Origin: Arthrobacter globiformis
GTDB lineage: Bacteria; Actinomycetota; Actinomycetes; Actinomycetales; Micrococcaceae
Direction: 5' to 3'
Assembly (NCBI RefSeq): GCF_030818015.1
Contig: NZ_JAUSZX010000001.1
Span: 4,216,001 to 4,280,000 of the forward strand
DNA length: 64,000 nt
Shown here: one piece after another, positions 49,753 to 58,663 of the stretch
Layout: the number at the start of each line of letters is the position of its first letter
How positions within the stretch are numbered: the stretch's first letter is position 1
Translations under genes and position numbers: made by a program
Notes under the pieces: model-generated
Told to the model about the DNA's origin: nothing
What the model saw: only the letters and a program-made list of their open reading frames with translations
Database searches by the model: none

Positions 49753-50738
49753 TTGGTCTCCTGTGATCCGGGTGCGGCTGATCCTGTGCTGGCTGATCCT
49801 GTTGTGGCGCCGACCAGGGTTTCCCCGGCGCGGATTTCGTCGGCCTGGGCGAGTTCTGTGCGCCACGTGCGTTTGGGTTCCCAGCCGAGCAGCCGCTTGG
49901 CTTTGTCGACGGAAAAGGCGGGGCTGGTGCCGGTGAGTCCGGCGGCGTGCGCGGCGCTGCCGGGAACGAACCGGGGCAGAAGCGTGGCCAGCGGTTCGGT
50001 CGCCAGCGCATCGGCGGCGCCCACGAAGAACGTCTGGCCGTTGGGGATGGAGTCCATGTTCCGCAGCAGCACATCCAGGAAGTCGGCCACGTCCCGGGCA
50101 TCCACATAGTTGAAGAGCGCCGGCGCGGACAGCGCCGCGTCGGCGAGCCGCTCGCGGACGGTGTGCCCCTGCTGGGTGGGGGCGCCCGCCCACTCCTCCG
50201 GCGAGATGACGTAACAGGGCCGGAACGCCGCGTAGCGGATCCGGTCCCCCTGGGCCGCGGCGAACATCTGCACCGTCTGTTCGGCAATCAGCTTGGACAG
50301 CGCGTAGGCGTTCCAGGGGCGGGGCGTGGTGGCTTCGTCCACCGGGAAGGACTCCGGCAGCCAGCCGGCCGGCGAGCCGTAGCCCAGGACCGTTGGGCTG
50401 CTGGCCGTGATGATCTTCCCGATCCCGAGTTCGGTGGCCGCGCTGACCACCGCGAAGGCGAGGCCCGTGTTGGTGCTGAAGATGACATCCTCGGGTGCAC
50501 TGAAAGGCACGGCGATGGCAGCGAGGTGGATGACGGCGTCGGGCGCTGTGCGTTCCAGGAGGCGGAACGCCTCGCCGGGGACCAGCAGGTCCGCCGTTTC
50601 CTGTTCGACGCCGGCCGGGAACGTGCCGCGGACGGCGTCCCGGTCCGCCGAGATCACCTTGTGGCCCGCCTCCGCGAGGCCGGCGACCACGCTGCGCCCC
50701 AAACGCCCGGCGCCGCCGGTGACAAGAATTCTGCTCAT
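49749..50738 (-). CDS. NAD(P)-dependent sugar dehydrogenase/epimerase (extended SDR)
   Basis: This 329-aa extended short-chain dehydrogenase/epimerase has ILVTGGAGRLGRSVVAGL for the cofactor, an ASSPTVLGYG segment, the catalytic YALSK and the C-terminal AKRLLGWEPKRTW. Members include NAD-dependent epimerases and uronate dehydrogenases; operon context with KdgD and an enolase-superfamily enzyme makes a role as sugar or uronate dehydrogenase plausible. It overlaps kdgD by 4 nt (ATGA) and follows the Gfo/Idh gene by 26 nt. Confidence 0.8.
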   Translation of the reverse strand: MSRILVTGGAGRLGRSVVAGLAEAGHKVISADRDAVRGTFPAGVEQETADLLVPGEAFRLLERTAPDAVIHLAAIAVPFSAPEDVIFSTNTGLAFAVVSAATELGIGKIITASSPTVLGYGSPAGWLPESFPVDEATTPRPWNAYALSKLIAEQTVQMFAAAQGDRIRYAAFRPCYVISPEEWAGAPTQQGHTVRERLADAALSAPALFNYVDARDVADFLDVLLRNMDSIPNGQTFFVGAADALATEPLATLLPRFVPGSAAHAAGLTGTSPAFSVDKAKRLLGWEPKRTWRTELAQADEIRAGETLVGATTGSASTGSAAPGSQETK

Positions 50739-50764
50739 GGTGTTGTTTCCTGTTCCTGCTGCGT

Positions 50765-52162
50765 TCAGGCGCGGCCGCGGCGCAGTTCCACGCCCAGTCC
50801 GAGCTCGCTGATGCGGACGGGGAGCTCGGTCGCCAGCGATGCGTTGCCTGCGATGCCCACGGACACGGAGCGCAGCCCGTCGAGGTAGCCGGAGGGGCGG
50901 CCCAGCGGGTCCTCGCCCGGGCCGTTGAAGAGGTCTGAAAGCAGGAGGTTGTCCCCGCCGCCGTGGCCGCCCTCGCCGTTGACGATGGGCACCTCGTAGG
51001 CGGCTTCCCAGTGGCGCTGGACCACCAGGCGTTCACCGTTGCGGCGCACGGCGTCGTCCTCGTCCACGGGCGTGGCGGAGGGGTCCACCACGGTTTTCTT
51101 GTCGGTGCTGTGGACGACGGCGGCACGCTCCACCACCTCGAGCTCCGCCCGTCCTTCGGTGCCGTTGACGGCCACCCGGTACCCCTCCCACGGGCTGTGG
51201 GCGTTCAGGGAGTAGCTGAGCGTTGGCCCGCCGTCGTAGTCCACCGTCAGCGCCAGGTTGTCCTCGATGGTGATGCCCTCGGTGAAGACGTCCTGGTCCC
51301 GGCGGTAGCCGTCGAACCTCTCGTTGTCGTAGTACAGCTCGCGCAGCCGCTCGTCCTCGCGGAGGTCCAGTGCGAAGGGGTCCCGGGTTCCTTCGTCTGT
51401 GGTGCCGCGCTCGGGACGGGCGCCGAGGCCGCGCTCCGCGGCATTTTTGGCGCCGTAGAACCGCAGCCCGCCGGAGGCGTAGACCCGCTCGGGAACGTCG
51501 TCGATCCACCAGTTCACCAGGTCGAAGTGGTGGGAGGCCTTGTGGATGAGCAGCCCGCCGGAGTTCTGCTTGTCGCGGTGCCAGCGGCGGAAGTAATCGG
51601 CGCCGTGGACCGTGTCCAGGACCCAGCTGAAGTCGATGGACGTGACCTTGCCGATCACGCCGTCCTGGATGACCTGCTTCAGCGCGCTGTTCCGTGGCGA
51701 GTAGCGGTAGTTGAAGGTCACCACCACGTTGCGGCCGGTGGCCGCAACGGCTGACGTGATGCGGCGGCAGCCCTCGGCGTCGATGGTCAGCGGCTTTTCG
51801 ACGACGACGTCGGCCCCCGCCTCCAGCGCCTCGACGATGTAGTCGGCGTGGGTGTAATCCGGGGTGGTGACGATGACGCGGTCGATCGCGTTGGCCCTGA
51901 TGTATTCGGTCATGTTGCCGGGTTCGAACGAATCGGCTGGGCCTTCCGCGCCCAGTTCCTGGATGAGCCGCTGGTAGTACTCCACGCGGCCGGGATTTGC
52001 GTCCGAGAGCGCAACCAGCTCGGCCACATCCGCATGCTGGCCGAGGATGGCGCGGATGTACATTTCCGAGCGGCCGCCGGTGCCGATCAGGGCGATGCGG
52101 GACCGCGTGCCGGGTGCCGCGGTATCGGGTTGCGGGTGCTGGGCGGTGTCGACATTGACCAT
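50765..52162 (-). CDS. Gfo/Idh/MocA family oxidoreductase
   Basis: This 465-aa NAD(P)-dependent oxidoreductase has RIALIGTGGRSEMYIRAIL for the nucleotide fold, TTPDYTHADYIVEALEAG, the catalytic VVEKPLTIDAEG lysine and LLIHKASHHFDLVNWW with the His pair. It is longer than simple family members but lacks the DUF6807 domain of the two fusions. It is the first gene of the operon 52162-47714, so its product probably feeds the dehydrogenase, KdgD and enolase-superfamily enzymes. I use the ATG at 52162; an 18-codon extension is possible. Confidence 0.85.
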   Translation of the reverse strand: MVNVDTAQHPQPDTAAPGTRSRIALIGTGGRSEMYIRAILGQHADVAELVALSDANPGRVEYYQRLIQELGAEGPADSFEPGNMTEYIRANAIDRVIVTTPDYTHADYIVEALEAGADVVVEKPLTIDAEGCRRITSAVAATGRNVVVTFNYRYSPRNSALKQVIQDGVIGKVTSIDFSWVLDTVHGADYFRRWHRDKQNSGGLLIHKASHHFDLVNWWIDDVPERVYASGGLRFYGAKNAAERGLGARPERGTTDEGTRDPFALDLREDERLRELYYDNERFDGYRRDQDVFTEGITIEDNLALTVDYDGGPTLSYSLNAHSPWEGYRVAVNGTEGRAELEVVERAAVVHSTDKKTVVDPSATPVDEDDAVRRNGERLVVQRHWEAAYEVPIVNGEGGHGGGDNLLLSDLFNGPGEDPLGRPSGYLDGLRSVSVGIAGNASLATELPVRISELGLGVELRRGRA

Positions 52163-52230
52163 GGGTGAGCCCCTTTCCAAAGGCGGTAGGCGGGCCGCTT
52201 GACGCCCTGCCCACATGAAGGAAGAATCCT

Positions 52231-52246
52231 GAGAAAGCGTTTTCTC
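52231..52246. promoter_or_regulatory. LacI-like operator in the Gfo/Idh - LacI divergent gap
   Basis: GAGAAAGCGTTTTCTC (52231-52246) is a 16-bp near-perfect palindrome (7 of 8 half-site positions), the best of the GAAAGCG group. It lies between the Gfo/Idh operon and the LacI gene at 52370, as expected for an autoregulated local repressor. A weaker TCGAAACGTTATAA follows at once. Confidence 0.65.
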
Positions 52247-52315
52247 GAAACGTTATAAGCTTTGTATCAAGACACCGGCGAGTGCGTCAACCATCTTTCG
52301 CAAAAGCCGGACGGG

Positions 52316-52357
52316 CCGCGGCAGCGGACAGTGGTAGCGTTCCGCGGCAGCGGACAG
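52316..52357. repeat. 16-bp direct repeat ahead of the LacI gene
   Basis: CCGCGGCAGCGGACAG occurs at 52316-52331 and again at 52342-52357, 26 bp apart, just before the ribosome site of the LacI gene. It may be a duplication or part of the untranslated leader; no function is evident. Confidence 0.6.
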
Positions 52358-52369
52358 GGAAGGAAGCAC

Positions 52370-53416
52370 ATGGGCAGGAGAACCGGCACCCGGCGCATCG
52401 GCATCGCGGACGTCGCCATCAAGGCCGGCGTCTCGCATGCCACGGTTTCCCGGGTCATGAACGGCAACTTCACCGTGGATCCCGCCATTGCCCAGCGCGT
52501 GCGCGATGCTGCGGCGGAACTGAACTACCAGCCGAATCCTGTGGGACGCAGCCTTGCCCTTGGCAAGACCGACACCATCGGCATCGTGGTGCCGGACCTC
52601 GCCAACCCCACTTTCCAGGCCATCCTGCGAGGACTGAGCATGGCCGCAGCCCAGGACGGCTACCGGGTGCTCATCGCCGATTCTTCGGAAGTCTCCAGCG
52701 AGGAGGCGATTCTGGCCGGGGAAGCGCGGCGGCGCTGCGACGGGCTGGTGCTGTGTGCGCCGCGTATGGGCGACGCCGAACTCGAGGAGCTGGCGCCGTC
52801 ACTGCACCCCATGGTCCTCATCAACCGCAGCACCACCGAAACCCGCGTGCCAAGCCTTGAGGTGGACTACAGCCAGGGCGTGCAGGAGCTCGCGGAACAT
52901 CTGGTGGGCCTGGGGCATACCAGCATCGCCTTCCTGGCCGGCCCTGCCCGAAGTGCCTCCAACCGGGCGCGCATGGCAGGTCTGGACAAGTTCCGGGCCG
53001 CACACCCCGGCATCGAGCTGCGGATGCTCGAGGGCGGCTCCAGTTTCGAAACCGGCCATGAAGCGGTGGACGAGGTGCTGGCCAGCGGGGCCACCGGAGT
53101 CCTCGCGTTCAACGACCTCGTTGCCATGGGGCTGCTCAGCGGACTGCACGAACGCGGCATCCGTGTTCCCGAGGACATCTCCATCACCGGCTTCGACGAC
53201 ATCCCCTTCGCCCGGTACACCACCCCACCGCTCACCACCGCCGCGGTCCCGATCACGGAACTCGGCGAACGCGCGTGGCACAGCATGCGGGCCCTGATCC
53301 GCAACGCCGAGGCACCGGATGAGGAGACCACATTCCAGCCGCGCCTGGAGATCCGGGGAAGCACGGGCCCCGCCGGCCACCAGGGTGCCCCGGCCCCGGG
53401 CGGACGCCCCGGTTAG
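52370..53416 (+). CDS. LacI-family regulator of the sugar-acid operon
   Basis: This 348-aa LacI protein has helix-turn-helix IGIADVAIKAGVSHATVSRVMNG, hinge PVGRSLALGKTDTIGIVVPDLANP, and a sugar-binding domain ending with GVLAFNDLVAMGLLSG and ITGFDDIPFARYTTPPLTT. It is divergent from the Gfo/Idh operon with a strong palindrome between them, so it is the best candidate to bind the GAAAGCG sites of the island. The ATG at 52370 follows GGAAGGAAG; the frame to 52262 is less likely. Its stop overlaps the convergent tetR stop by 3 nt. Confidence 0.87.
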   Translation: MGRRTGTRRIGIADVAIKAGVSHATVSRVMNGNFTVDPAIAQRVRDAAAELNYQPNPVGRSLALGKTDTIGIVVPDLANPTFQAILRGLSMAAAQDGYRVLIADSSEVSSEEAILAGEARRRCDGLVLCAPRMGDAELEELAPSLHPMVLINRSTTETRVPSLEVDYSQGVQELAEHLVGLGHTSIAFLAGPARSASNRARMAGLDKFRAAHPGIELRMLEGGSSFETGHEAVDEVLASGATGVLAFNDLVAMGLLSGLHERGIRVPEDISITGFDDIPFARYTTPPLTTAAVPITELGERAWHSMRALIRNAEAPDEETTFQPRLEIRGSTGPAGHQGAPAPGGRPG

Positions 53417-54003
53417 GGCTTGGCCGGGACCAGGAGCACGTCGACGAGCTCCGTCAGTCCGGCGGCCATGTCCACCTCCTTGTCGTACAGCCACTGCAGC
53501 TGAAGGCCGTCGAACGCAGCAATGACCAGTCTGGCGAGTGACTCCGCCGCGACGTCGGACCGGATCTCCCCCGCATCCTGGCGGCGGCCGATATCGAGCG
53601 CCAGCTCCCCGACCAGCTGGGAATACCTGTCCTGGAAGTAGCCGTGCGAAGCGTGCCCGGGGTCATTGGCCGTAGCCGACGCGACGGCGTAGAGCGTGGT
53701 CAGCCCTGGCTCCTTCTTGTTACGTTCAGCCACGGACGCCAATACGGACAGGCCAAATTCGGCCAATCCCCCGATGTCCCTGCTACGCCGGTCGCGCTCA
53801 GCAAGCACCGCCGTCAGCAGTTCCTGCTTCCCACTGAAGTAGTGGAAGAGCGTGGCTTCCTTGACCCCAACAAGCTCGGCCACGCGCTTGAGGGCCGCGC
53901 CCTCGAAGCCTTCGCTGGCAAAGACATCCGTCGCGGTCTGGATGATCTGCTCGCGGCGTTCGGCGCCTTTGGCGTACTGACCGCGGGGGTTTGATGGTGG
54001 CAT
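53413..54003 (-). CDS. TetR-family regulator
   Basis: This 196-aa TetR repressor has an N-terminal HTH (ERREQIIQTATDVFASEGFEGAALKRVAELVGVKEATLFHYF) and a divergent ligand domain. It is transcribed away from the MFS-GH3 operon, and a perfect palindrome lies between them, so it probably represses that operon and itself. The ATG at 54003 has TAGACT ending 6 nt upstream and no ribosome site, suggesting a leaderless transcript. Confidence 0.87.
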   Translation of the reverse strand: MPPSNPRGQYAKGAERREQIIQTATDVFASEGFEGAALKRVAELVGVKEATLFHYFSGKQELLTAVLAERDRRSRDIGGLAEFGLSVLASVAERNKKEPGLTTLYAVASATANDPGHASHGYFQDRYSQLVGELALDIGRRQDAGEIRSDVAAESLARLVIAAFDGLQLQWLYDKEVDMAAGLTELVDVLLVPAKP

Positions 54004-54062
54004 TTCGCCAGTCTATTTCACGGCGTTTGCCCACTGGGCGACAAGTCAATATCGAAGAAAAC

Positions 54063-54075
54063 CTAGTCAGACTAG
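54063..54075. promoter_or_regulatory. Probable TetR operator
   Basis: CTAGTC-A-GACTAG (54063-54075) is a perfect 6-1-6 palindrome in the 135-bp divergent gap between tetR and the MFS-GH3 operon. A TACGCT -10-like box for the rightward promoter lies at 54087-54092. Confidence 0.6.
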
Positions 54076-54138
54076 ATTTTTATCGCTACGCTCTTCTTCG
54101 AGGCCCAACGGTGGGTCACTTTTTCGTCAGGAGGCAAT

Positions 54139-55416
54139 GTGGCCATCGAATCCCTATCCCAGGAGACCGCGGCTCCGCCCGCACTTTCCACAACCGCACG
54201 ACCATCCGTCAGAGCATCCCGGGCCTACGTCATCGGCATGCCCATCGCCAGTGCCGGCCTCTGGATGGCCCTGCTTGCCCCGGCCCTCGTCGTCCTCGCC
54301 ATCAAGGTCTCCGAAATCACCACCCCAGAAACCAGGGCCGGAGCGCTTAGCCTCGTGGCGGGCGTCGGGGCCGTCATCGCGCTGCTGGCCAACCCGTTCT
54401 TCGGACGCCTGAGCGACCGCACCACCTCCCGTTTCGGCATGCGGAAGCCGTGGATCGTCGGCGGCTCCCTGCTCGGGCTCGGCGCACTGCTTCTTCTGGG
54501 CCTCGCCGGGGATGTGGCCGGCGTCCTGGGCGCCTGGGTGGTGGCGCAGCTGGGATTCAACGCCGCGCTGGCCGCCTTGGTTGCGACCCTCCCGGACCAG
54601 GCAGCCCCTGCCGAGCGCGGCCGCCTCTCCGGCCTCATCGGCATGACGTTGCCGATCGGCCTCGTGGCTGCGGCCTACTTCGCGCAGCTCTTCGACAGTG
54701 CCTTCCAGATGGCGGTGGTTCCCGGCATCGTGGGCACCGCCCTTGCCATCGCCTTCGCCTTCACGTTCAAGGACAGGGTCCTCACCGAGCGGCCAGCGCC
54801 CCTGAACCTCAAGGAAATTCTGGGCTCCTTCTACTTCGATCCCCGCCTCCACCCCGGCCTCGGCTGGGCATGGCTGACCAAGTTCATGGTCTACGTTGGC
54901 TACTGCGCCGGCCTGCTCTACCTGCCGTACTTCTTCGCGGACCAGCTCCATGTGGCCGAGGAAAGCATCGCCTCCCTGGTCTTCCAGGCCACCCTGGTCA
55001 GCTCCGCCGGAACCGTGGTCACCAGCATCGCGGGCGGCTGGATCAGCGACCGGATCGGCAAGCGCAAGACCTTGGTCATCGCCTCCAGCCTCATCATCAT
55101 GGCGGGCCTGATCGTCATCGCCATGAGCGCCAGCACGGACCAGGTCCTGGTGGGCCAGGCGATCGTGGGCCTGGGCCTGGGCTGCTTCGGCGCCGTCGAC
55201 GTGGCCCTCATCGCCGACCTGCTGCCCGGCGACCAGGCCGAGAATGCCAAGACCTTCGGTGTCTTCAACATTGCCCAGGCACTCCCCCAGTCCATCGTGC
55301 CCGCTGTTGCCTTCCCCGTCATCGCCCTCGGTGGCTACCCCGCCCTATTCCTCGGCGGGGCCGCCGTCGGCATCATTGGCGCCGTCCTCGTCACCCGCAT
55401 CAAAGGAGTCAAATAA
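54139..55416 (+). CDS. MFS transporter (glycoside/sugar type)
   Basis: This 425-aa transporter has twelve hydrophobic helices and the loop motif NPFFGRLSDRTTSRFGMRKPWIV, seen in GPH/SLC45-like sugar transporters. It starts with GTG at 54139 after AGGAGG, and its stop codon directly abuts the ATG of the GH3 gene, so the pair is one operon. It probably imports the beta-glucoside or related disaccharide that the GH3 enzyme hydrolyses; this is inferred from the pairing. Confidence 0.85.
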   Translation: MAIESLSQETAAPPALSTTARPSVRASRAYVIGMPIASAGLWMALLAPALVVLAIKVSEITTPETRAGALSLVAGVGAVIALLANPFFGRLSDRTTSRFGMRKPWIVGGSLLGLGALLLLGLAGDVAGVLGAWVVAQLGFNAALAALVATLPDQAAPAERGRLSGLIGMTLPIGLVAAAYFAQLFDSAFQMAVVPGIVGTALAIAFAFTFKDRVLTERPAPLNLKEILGSFYFDPRLHPGLGWAWLTKFMVYVGYCAGLLYLPYFFADQLHVAEESIASLVFQATLVSSAGTVVTSIAGGWISDRIGKRKTLVIASSLIIMAGLIVIAMSASTDQVLVGQAIVGLGLGCFGAVDVALIADLLPGDQAENAKTFGVFNIAQALPQSIVPAVAFPVIALGGYPALFLGGAAVGIIGAVLVTRIKGVK

Positions 55417-57924
55417 ATGAACCCCACCCTGTCCGCACGCAAGACCGCCCAGGTGGGCACCGAGCTGCTGCCGGAGGACACCGAGGCGCGCCTGCGCGAA
55501 CTGGCCGCAAGCCTGAGCCTGGAACAGCAGGTCACGCTGCTCACCGGCGCCGACGTCTGGTCCACCCACGCCATGCCGGAAATCGGACTGGGCAGGATCG
55601 TGCTGTCCGACGGCCCGGCCGGTGTCCGCGGCGAAGACTTCGACGAGCGCCACGACTCCGTCTCGCTGCCGTCGTCGTCCGCCCTGTCCGCCACCTGGAG
55701 CGTGGACATCGCGCGCCGCTACGGCCAGGTGCTCGGCCAGGAGGCACGCCGCAAGGGCGTCCACGCCGTCCTCGGCCCCACCATCAACCTGCACCGCTCC
55801 CCGCTGGGCGGCCGCCACTTCGAATGCATGAGCGAGGATCCGCGCCTGACCGCCACGCTGGCCGCCGGCTACGTCTCCGGCGTGCAGTCCATGGGCGTGG
55901 GCGCCACGCCCAAGCACTACCTCGCCAACGAGGCGGAGACCGACCGTTTCACCTCCGATTCCGTCGTTGATGAACGGACCCTGCGCGAGCTCTACCTGGC
56001 CGCGTTCGAGGACGCCATCACCGAGGCACGCGCCTGGCTTGTCATGAGCTCCTACAACTCCATCAACGGCACCACGGCCAGCGAGAACAAGCTCCTGGAA
56101 ACCCCGCTGTCCACCGAATGGGGTTTCGACGGCGTCGTGGTGTCGGACTGGACCGGCGTCCGTTCAGTGGATGCCGCCAACGCCCACCAGGACCTGGAGA
56201 TGCCTGGACCGGTGGGCCACTGGGGCGTCAAGCTGCTCGCCGCCGTCGGGGACGGCCGCGTCAGCCGGGAGGCGATCCTGGAAAAGGTCACCCGCATCCT
56301 GCGCCTCGCCGCCAGGGTCGGCTCGCTCCAGGGCTTCGACGCCGCAGTCACCGATTTCCCTGCAGAGCTCGACGGCGCACAGGTGGCCCGCGAGGTGGCA
56401 GTCCGGGGAGCCGTGCTGGTCCGCAACGAGGGCGGCCTGCTCCCGCTCGACGCCAAGGCACTGGGCAGCGTTGCCGTCATCGGGCACAACGCCGAGGAAG
56501 CCCGCACGCAGGGCGGCGGCAGCGCCACCGTCATGCCCAAGTACAACATCTCGCCGCTGGAGGGCCTCCGCAAGGCACTGCCCGACGACGTCACCGTCAC
56601 CTACGCCCGCGGCGCCAAGGTGGCCGAAGGGCTGCAGCCGTTCGCCCGCACGGCGCTGCACAACCCGGTCAGTGATGTGCCCGGCATGCGGGTGACCTTC
56701 CTGGCCGCCGACGGAAGGGAGATCTCGGGCGAGGACCGGCTGGCTTCGCACCTGATCTGGTTCGGCGTCGGCATTCCCGAGGGCACGGCGGCCATCCGCA
56801 TGCAGACCGTGTGGACGGCGGAAGCCGCCGGCGTCCGCCACCTCGGCGTGGGAACTGTGGGCCACATCGCAGTCTCCGTCGAGGGCACCGAGATCTTCAA
56901 CGGTGAGCTGGAGGACGACACCGATGTCCTGGGCGCGGCACTGTTCGACCCGCCCCAGACCATCCATGCCTTCGAGGCCACCGCAGGCCAGCGGTTCGCC
57001 ATCGACGCCCTGTACCAGCTGCCGCAGCAGCAGGAGATCCCGCTGACGGCCATCCTGCTCGGCGAGGAGGCCATCGTCACCGATCCCCAGGCCGAGATCC
57101 GGGCCGCTGTCGAGGCGGCACGGACGGCCGACGTCGCCGTCGTCGTGGTGGGCACCAACGCCGCCATCGAATCCGAGGGCTTCGACCGCAAGGACCTGGA
57201 CCTCCCCGGCCACCAGAACGAGCTTGTGGAGGCTGTGGCCGCGGTCAATCCGCGCACGGTCGTGGTGGTCAACTCCGGTTCGCCGGTGCTGATGCCGTGG
57301 CTGGACAGGGTCGGCTCGGTCCTGCTGGGCTGGTTCGGCGGGCAGGAGTTCGGCACCGCGGTGGCGGACATCCTGCTCGGCAAGGAGGAGCCCGGCGGCC
57401 GGCTTCCCACCACCTGGCCGGCCGCGCTCGGGGACGTTCCCGTGCTGAACACCACACCTGTTGACGGCAAGGTGGTCTACGGCGAGGGCATCCACGTGGG
57501 CTACCGCGCCTGGCTCAAGCAGCAGGCCGCGGGCGGCGCCGCTCCGCTGCTGCCGTTCGGTTTCGGCCTTGGCTACACGACGTTCGAGCTCGGCACCGCC
57601 CACGCGCCGCAGTCCGTTCCGGCAGGCCAGGACATCGTGGTGCACGTCCCCGTCCGGAACACCGGCACGCGCACCGGCCGCGAAGTGGTCCAGATCTACC
57701 TGTCCCGCGAGGATTCGGCAACGGAGCGGCCGGTCCGCTGGCTGGCCGGTTACGCGGGGACGCACCTGGCGGCGGGCGGCACGGACACGGTTGAGGTGAG
57801 GATCCCGGCCCGCGCCTTTGGCCATTACGACGGCGGCTGGCAGGTTGAGCGTGGCTTCTTCCGACTGCTGGTGGGCCGGCACGCGGCGGACGACTTCCAG
57901 GCGCTGGAGGTCGAGGTCCGCTAA
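55417..57924 (+). CDS. Beta-glucosidase-type glycoside hydrolase, family 3 (with PA14-like insert)
   Basis: The 835-aa GH3 enzyme lacks a signal peptide, so it acts in the cytoplasm. The N-terminal barrel has GPTINLHRSPLGGRHFE, the PKHYLANEAETDR substrate loop and the nucleophile Asp244 in VVVSDWTG. The second domain (VLVRNEGGLLPLD, EGFDRKDLDLPGHQ, LPFGFGLGYTTFE) is interrupted by a roughly 150-residue beta-rich segment consistent with a PA14 insert, and a fibronectin-III-like domain ends the protein. The likely substrate is a beta-linked gluco- or related oligosaccharide. The ATG follows AAGGAG. Confidence 0.92.
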   Translation: MNPTLSARKTAQVGTELLPEDTEARLRELAASLSLEQQVTLLTGADVWSTHAMPEIGLGRIVLSDGPAGVRGEDFDERHDSVSLPSSSALSATWSVDIARRYGQVLGQEARRKGVHAVLGPTINLHRSPLGGRHFECMSEDPRLTATLAAGYVSGVQSMGVGATPKHYLANEAETDRFTSDSVVDERTLRELYLAAFEDAITEARAWLVMSSYNSINGTTASENKLLETPLSTEWGFDGVVVSDWTGVRSVDAANAHQDLEMPGPVGHWGVKLLAAVGDGRVSREAILEKVTRILRLAARVGSLQGFDAAVTDFPAELDGAQVAREVAVRGAVLVRNEGGLLPLDAKALGSVAVIGHNAEEARTQGGGSATVMPKYNISPLEGLRKALPDDVTVTYARGAKVAEGLQPFARTALHNPVSDVPGMRVTFLAADGREISGEDRLASHLIWFGVGIPEGTAAIRMQTVWTAEAAGVRHLGVGTVGHIAVSVEGTEIFNGELEDDTDVLGAALFDPPQTIHAFEATAGQRFAIDALYQLPQQQEIPLTAILLGEEAIVTDPQAEIRAAVEAARTADVAVVVVGTNAAIESEGFDRKDLDLPGHQNELVEAVAAVNPRTVVVVNSGSPVLMPWLDRVGSVLLGWFGGQEFGTAVADILLGKEEPGGRLPTTWPAALGDVPVLNTTPVDGKVVYGEGIHVGYRAWLKQQAAGGAAPLLPFGFGLGYTTFELGTAHAPQSVPAGQDIVVHVPVRNTGTRTGREVVQIYLSREDSATERPVRWLAGYAGTHLAAGGTDTVEVRIPARAFGHYDGGWQVERGFFRLLVGRHAADDFQALEVEVR

Positions 57925-57939
57925 CTCACCCCCAGCAAG

Positions 57940-58647
57940 CTACGGCCGGGCTGGGTCCGAATCCTTCGGGCCCAGCCCGGCTTCTTTGTAGTACCCCCTG
58001 ATGTGGGCGGCAACGAGCTCAGCCGCCCGGCCGCCGTCGTCCTTCCGGATGGCCGCCAAAATCTCCCGGTGCTCGGTCCGGAGCCGCGACGCGGTGGCGT
58101 CCCAGTTGGGCAGGTTCGCGGTCAGCTGCCCCGCGTATCCCTGGATGGCCTCCCGCAGGGATCCCATCATGGCGCTGACCACGGCATTGCCGGCGGCGTC
58201 GGCCAGTGCCAGATGGAAGCGGACGTCCAGGGCCAGGAAGTCGTCGATGGCGTGGCCGCCGTCCATGTCCTCGAGCAGTGCCCCGGCGAGGTCGAGTTCG
58301 GGGGCATCGGGCCTGGCCCGGGCGGCGGCCCAGGACTCCAGCAGCACACGCGTTTCCACCACGTCCTCCACCGGCAGGTGCTGCGTGGCCACGTGCAGCC
58401 GCAGCGCGGAGCCCAGCGCCGCCGTCGGATCCGAGATCACTACCGTTCCCGCCTCCGGTCCGGACCCCACGCCTGCCCGGACCACGCCCATGGCCTCGAG
58501 GACCCGGATGGCCTCGCGGACGGAGGTGCGGGAGACGCCAAGCTGCTCGGCCAGGCTCCGCTCGGCAGGGAGGCGGCCGCCGACGGCGAGCTGGCCGCCG
58601 GAGAGCTGGTCCTCGATCCATCGCAGGACAAGTTGGTGCGTACGCAT
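57940..58647 (-). CDS. lldR: GntR-family (FadR subfamily) regulator, LldR-like
   Basis: This 235-aa protein has the FadR-type winged helix (GGRLPAERSLAEQLGVSRTSVREAIRVLEAMGVV) and an all-helical FCD ligand domain with metal-site residues (DVRFHLALADAAGN, TEHREILAAI). It is divergent from lldD with two matching operators between, so it is probably the lactate-responsive repressor. I use the ATG at 58647, which has TACCAT ending 6 nt upstream (leaderless); the frame to 58680 would run into the operator. Confidence 0.82.
   Translation of the reverse strand: MRTHQLVLRWIEDQLSGGQLAVGGRLPAERSLAEQLGVSRTSVREAIRVLEAMGVVRAGVGSGPEAGTVVISDPTAALGSALRLHVATQHLPVEDVVETRVLLESWAAARARPDAPELDLAGALLEDMDGGHAIDDFLALDVRFHLALADAAGNAVVSAMMGSLREAIQGYAGQLTANLPNWDATASRLRTEHREILAAIRKDDGGRAAELVAAHIRGYYKEAGLGPKDSDPARP
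57945..57981. terminator. Intrinsic terminator between GH3 and gntR
   Basis: GCCGGGCTGGGTCCG (57945-57959) and CGGGCCCAGCCCGGC (57967-57981) form a 15-bp stem with one G-U and a 7-nt loop, followed by CTTCTTTG. It lies inside the 3' end of the convergent GntR gene, whose stop is at 57940. Confidence 0.75.
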
Positions 58648-58663
58648 GAGCCCATGGTACTTG

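Noticed and set aside
49753..51126. N-terminal extension of the KdgD frame up to 51126
   Set aside because: It overlaps the SDR and Gfo/Idh genes in a different frame and reads as Arg/Pro-rich; KdgD proper starts at 49752 after AGGAG.
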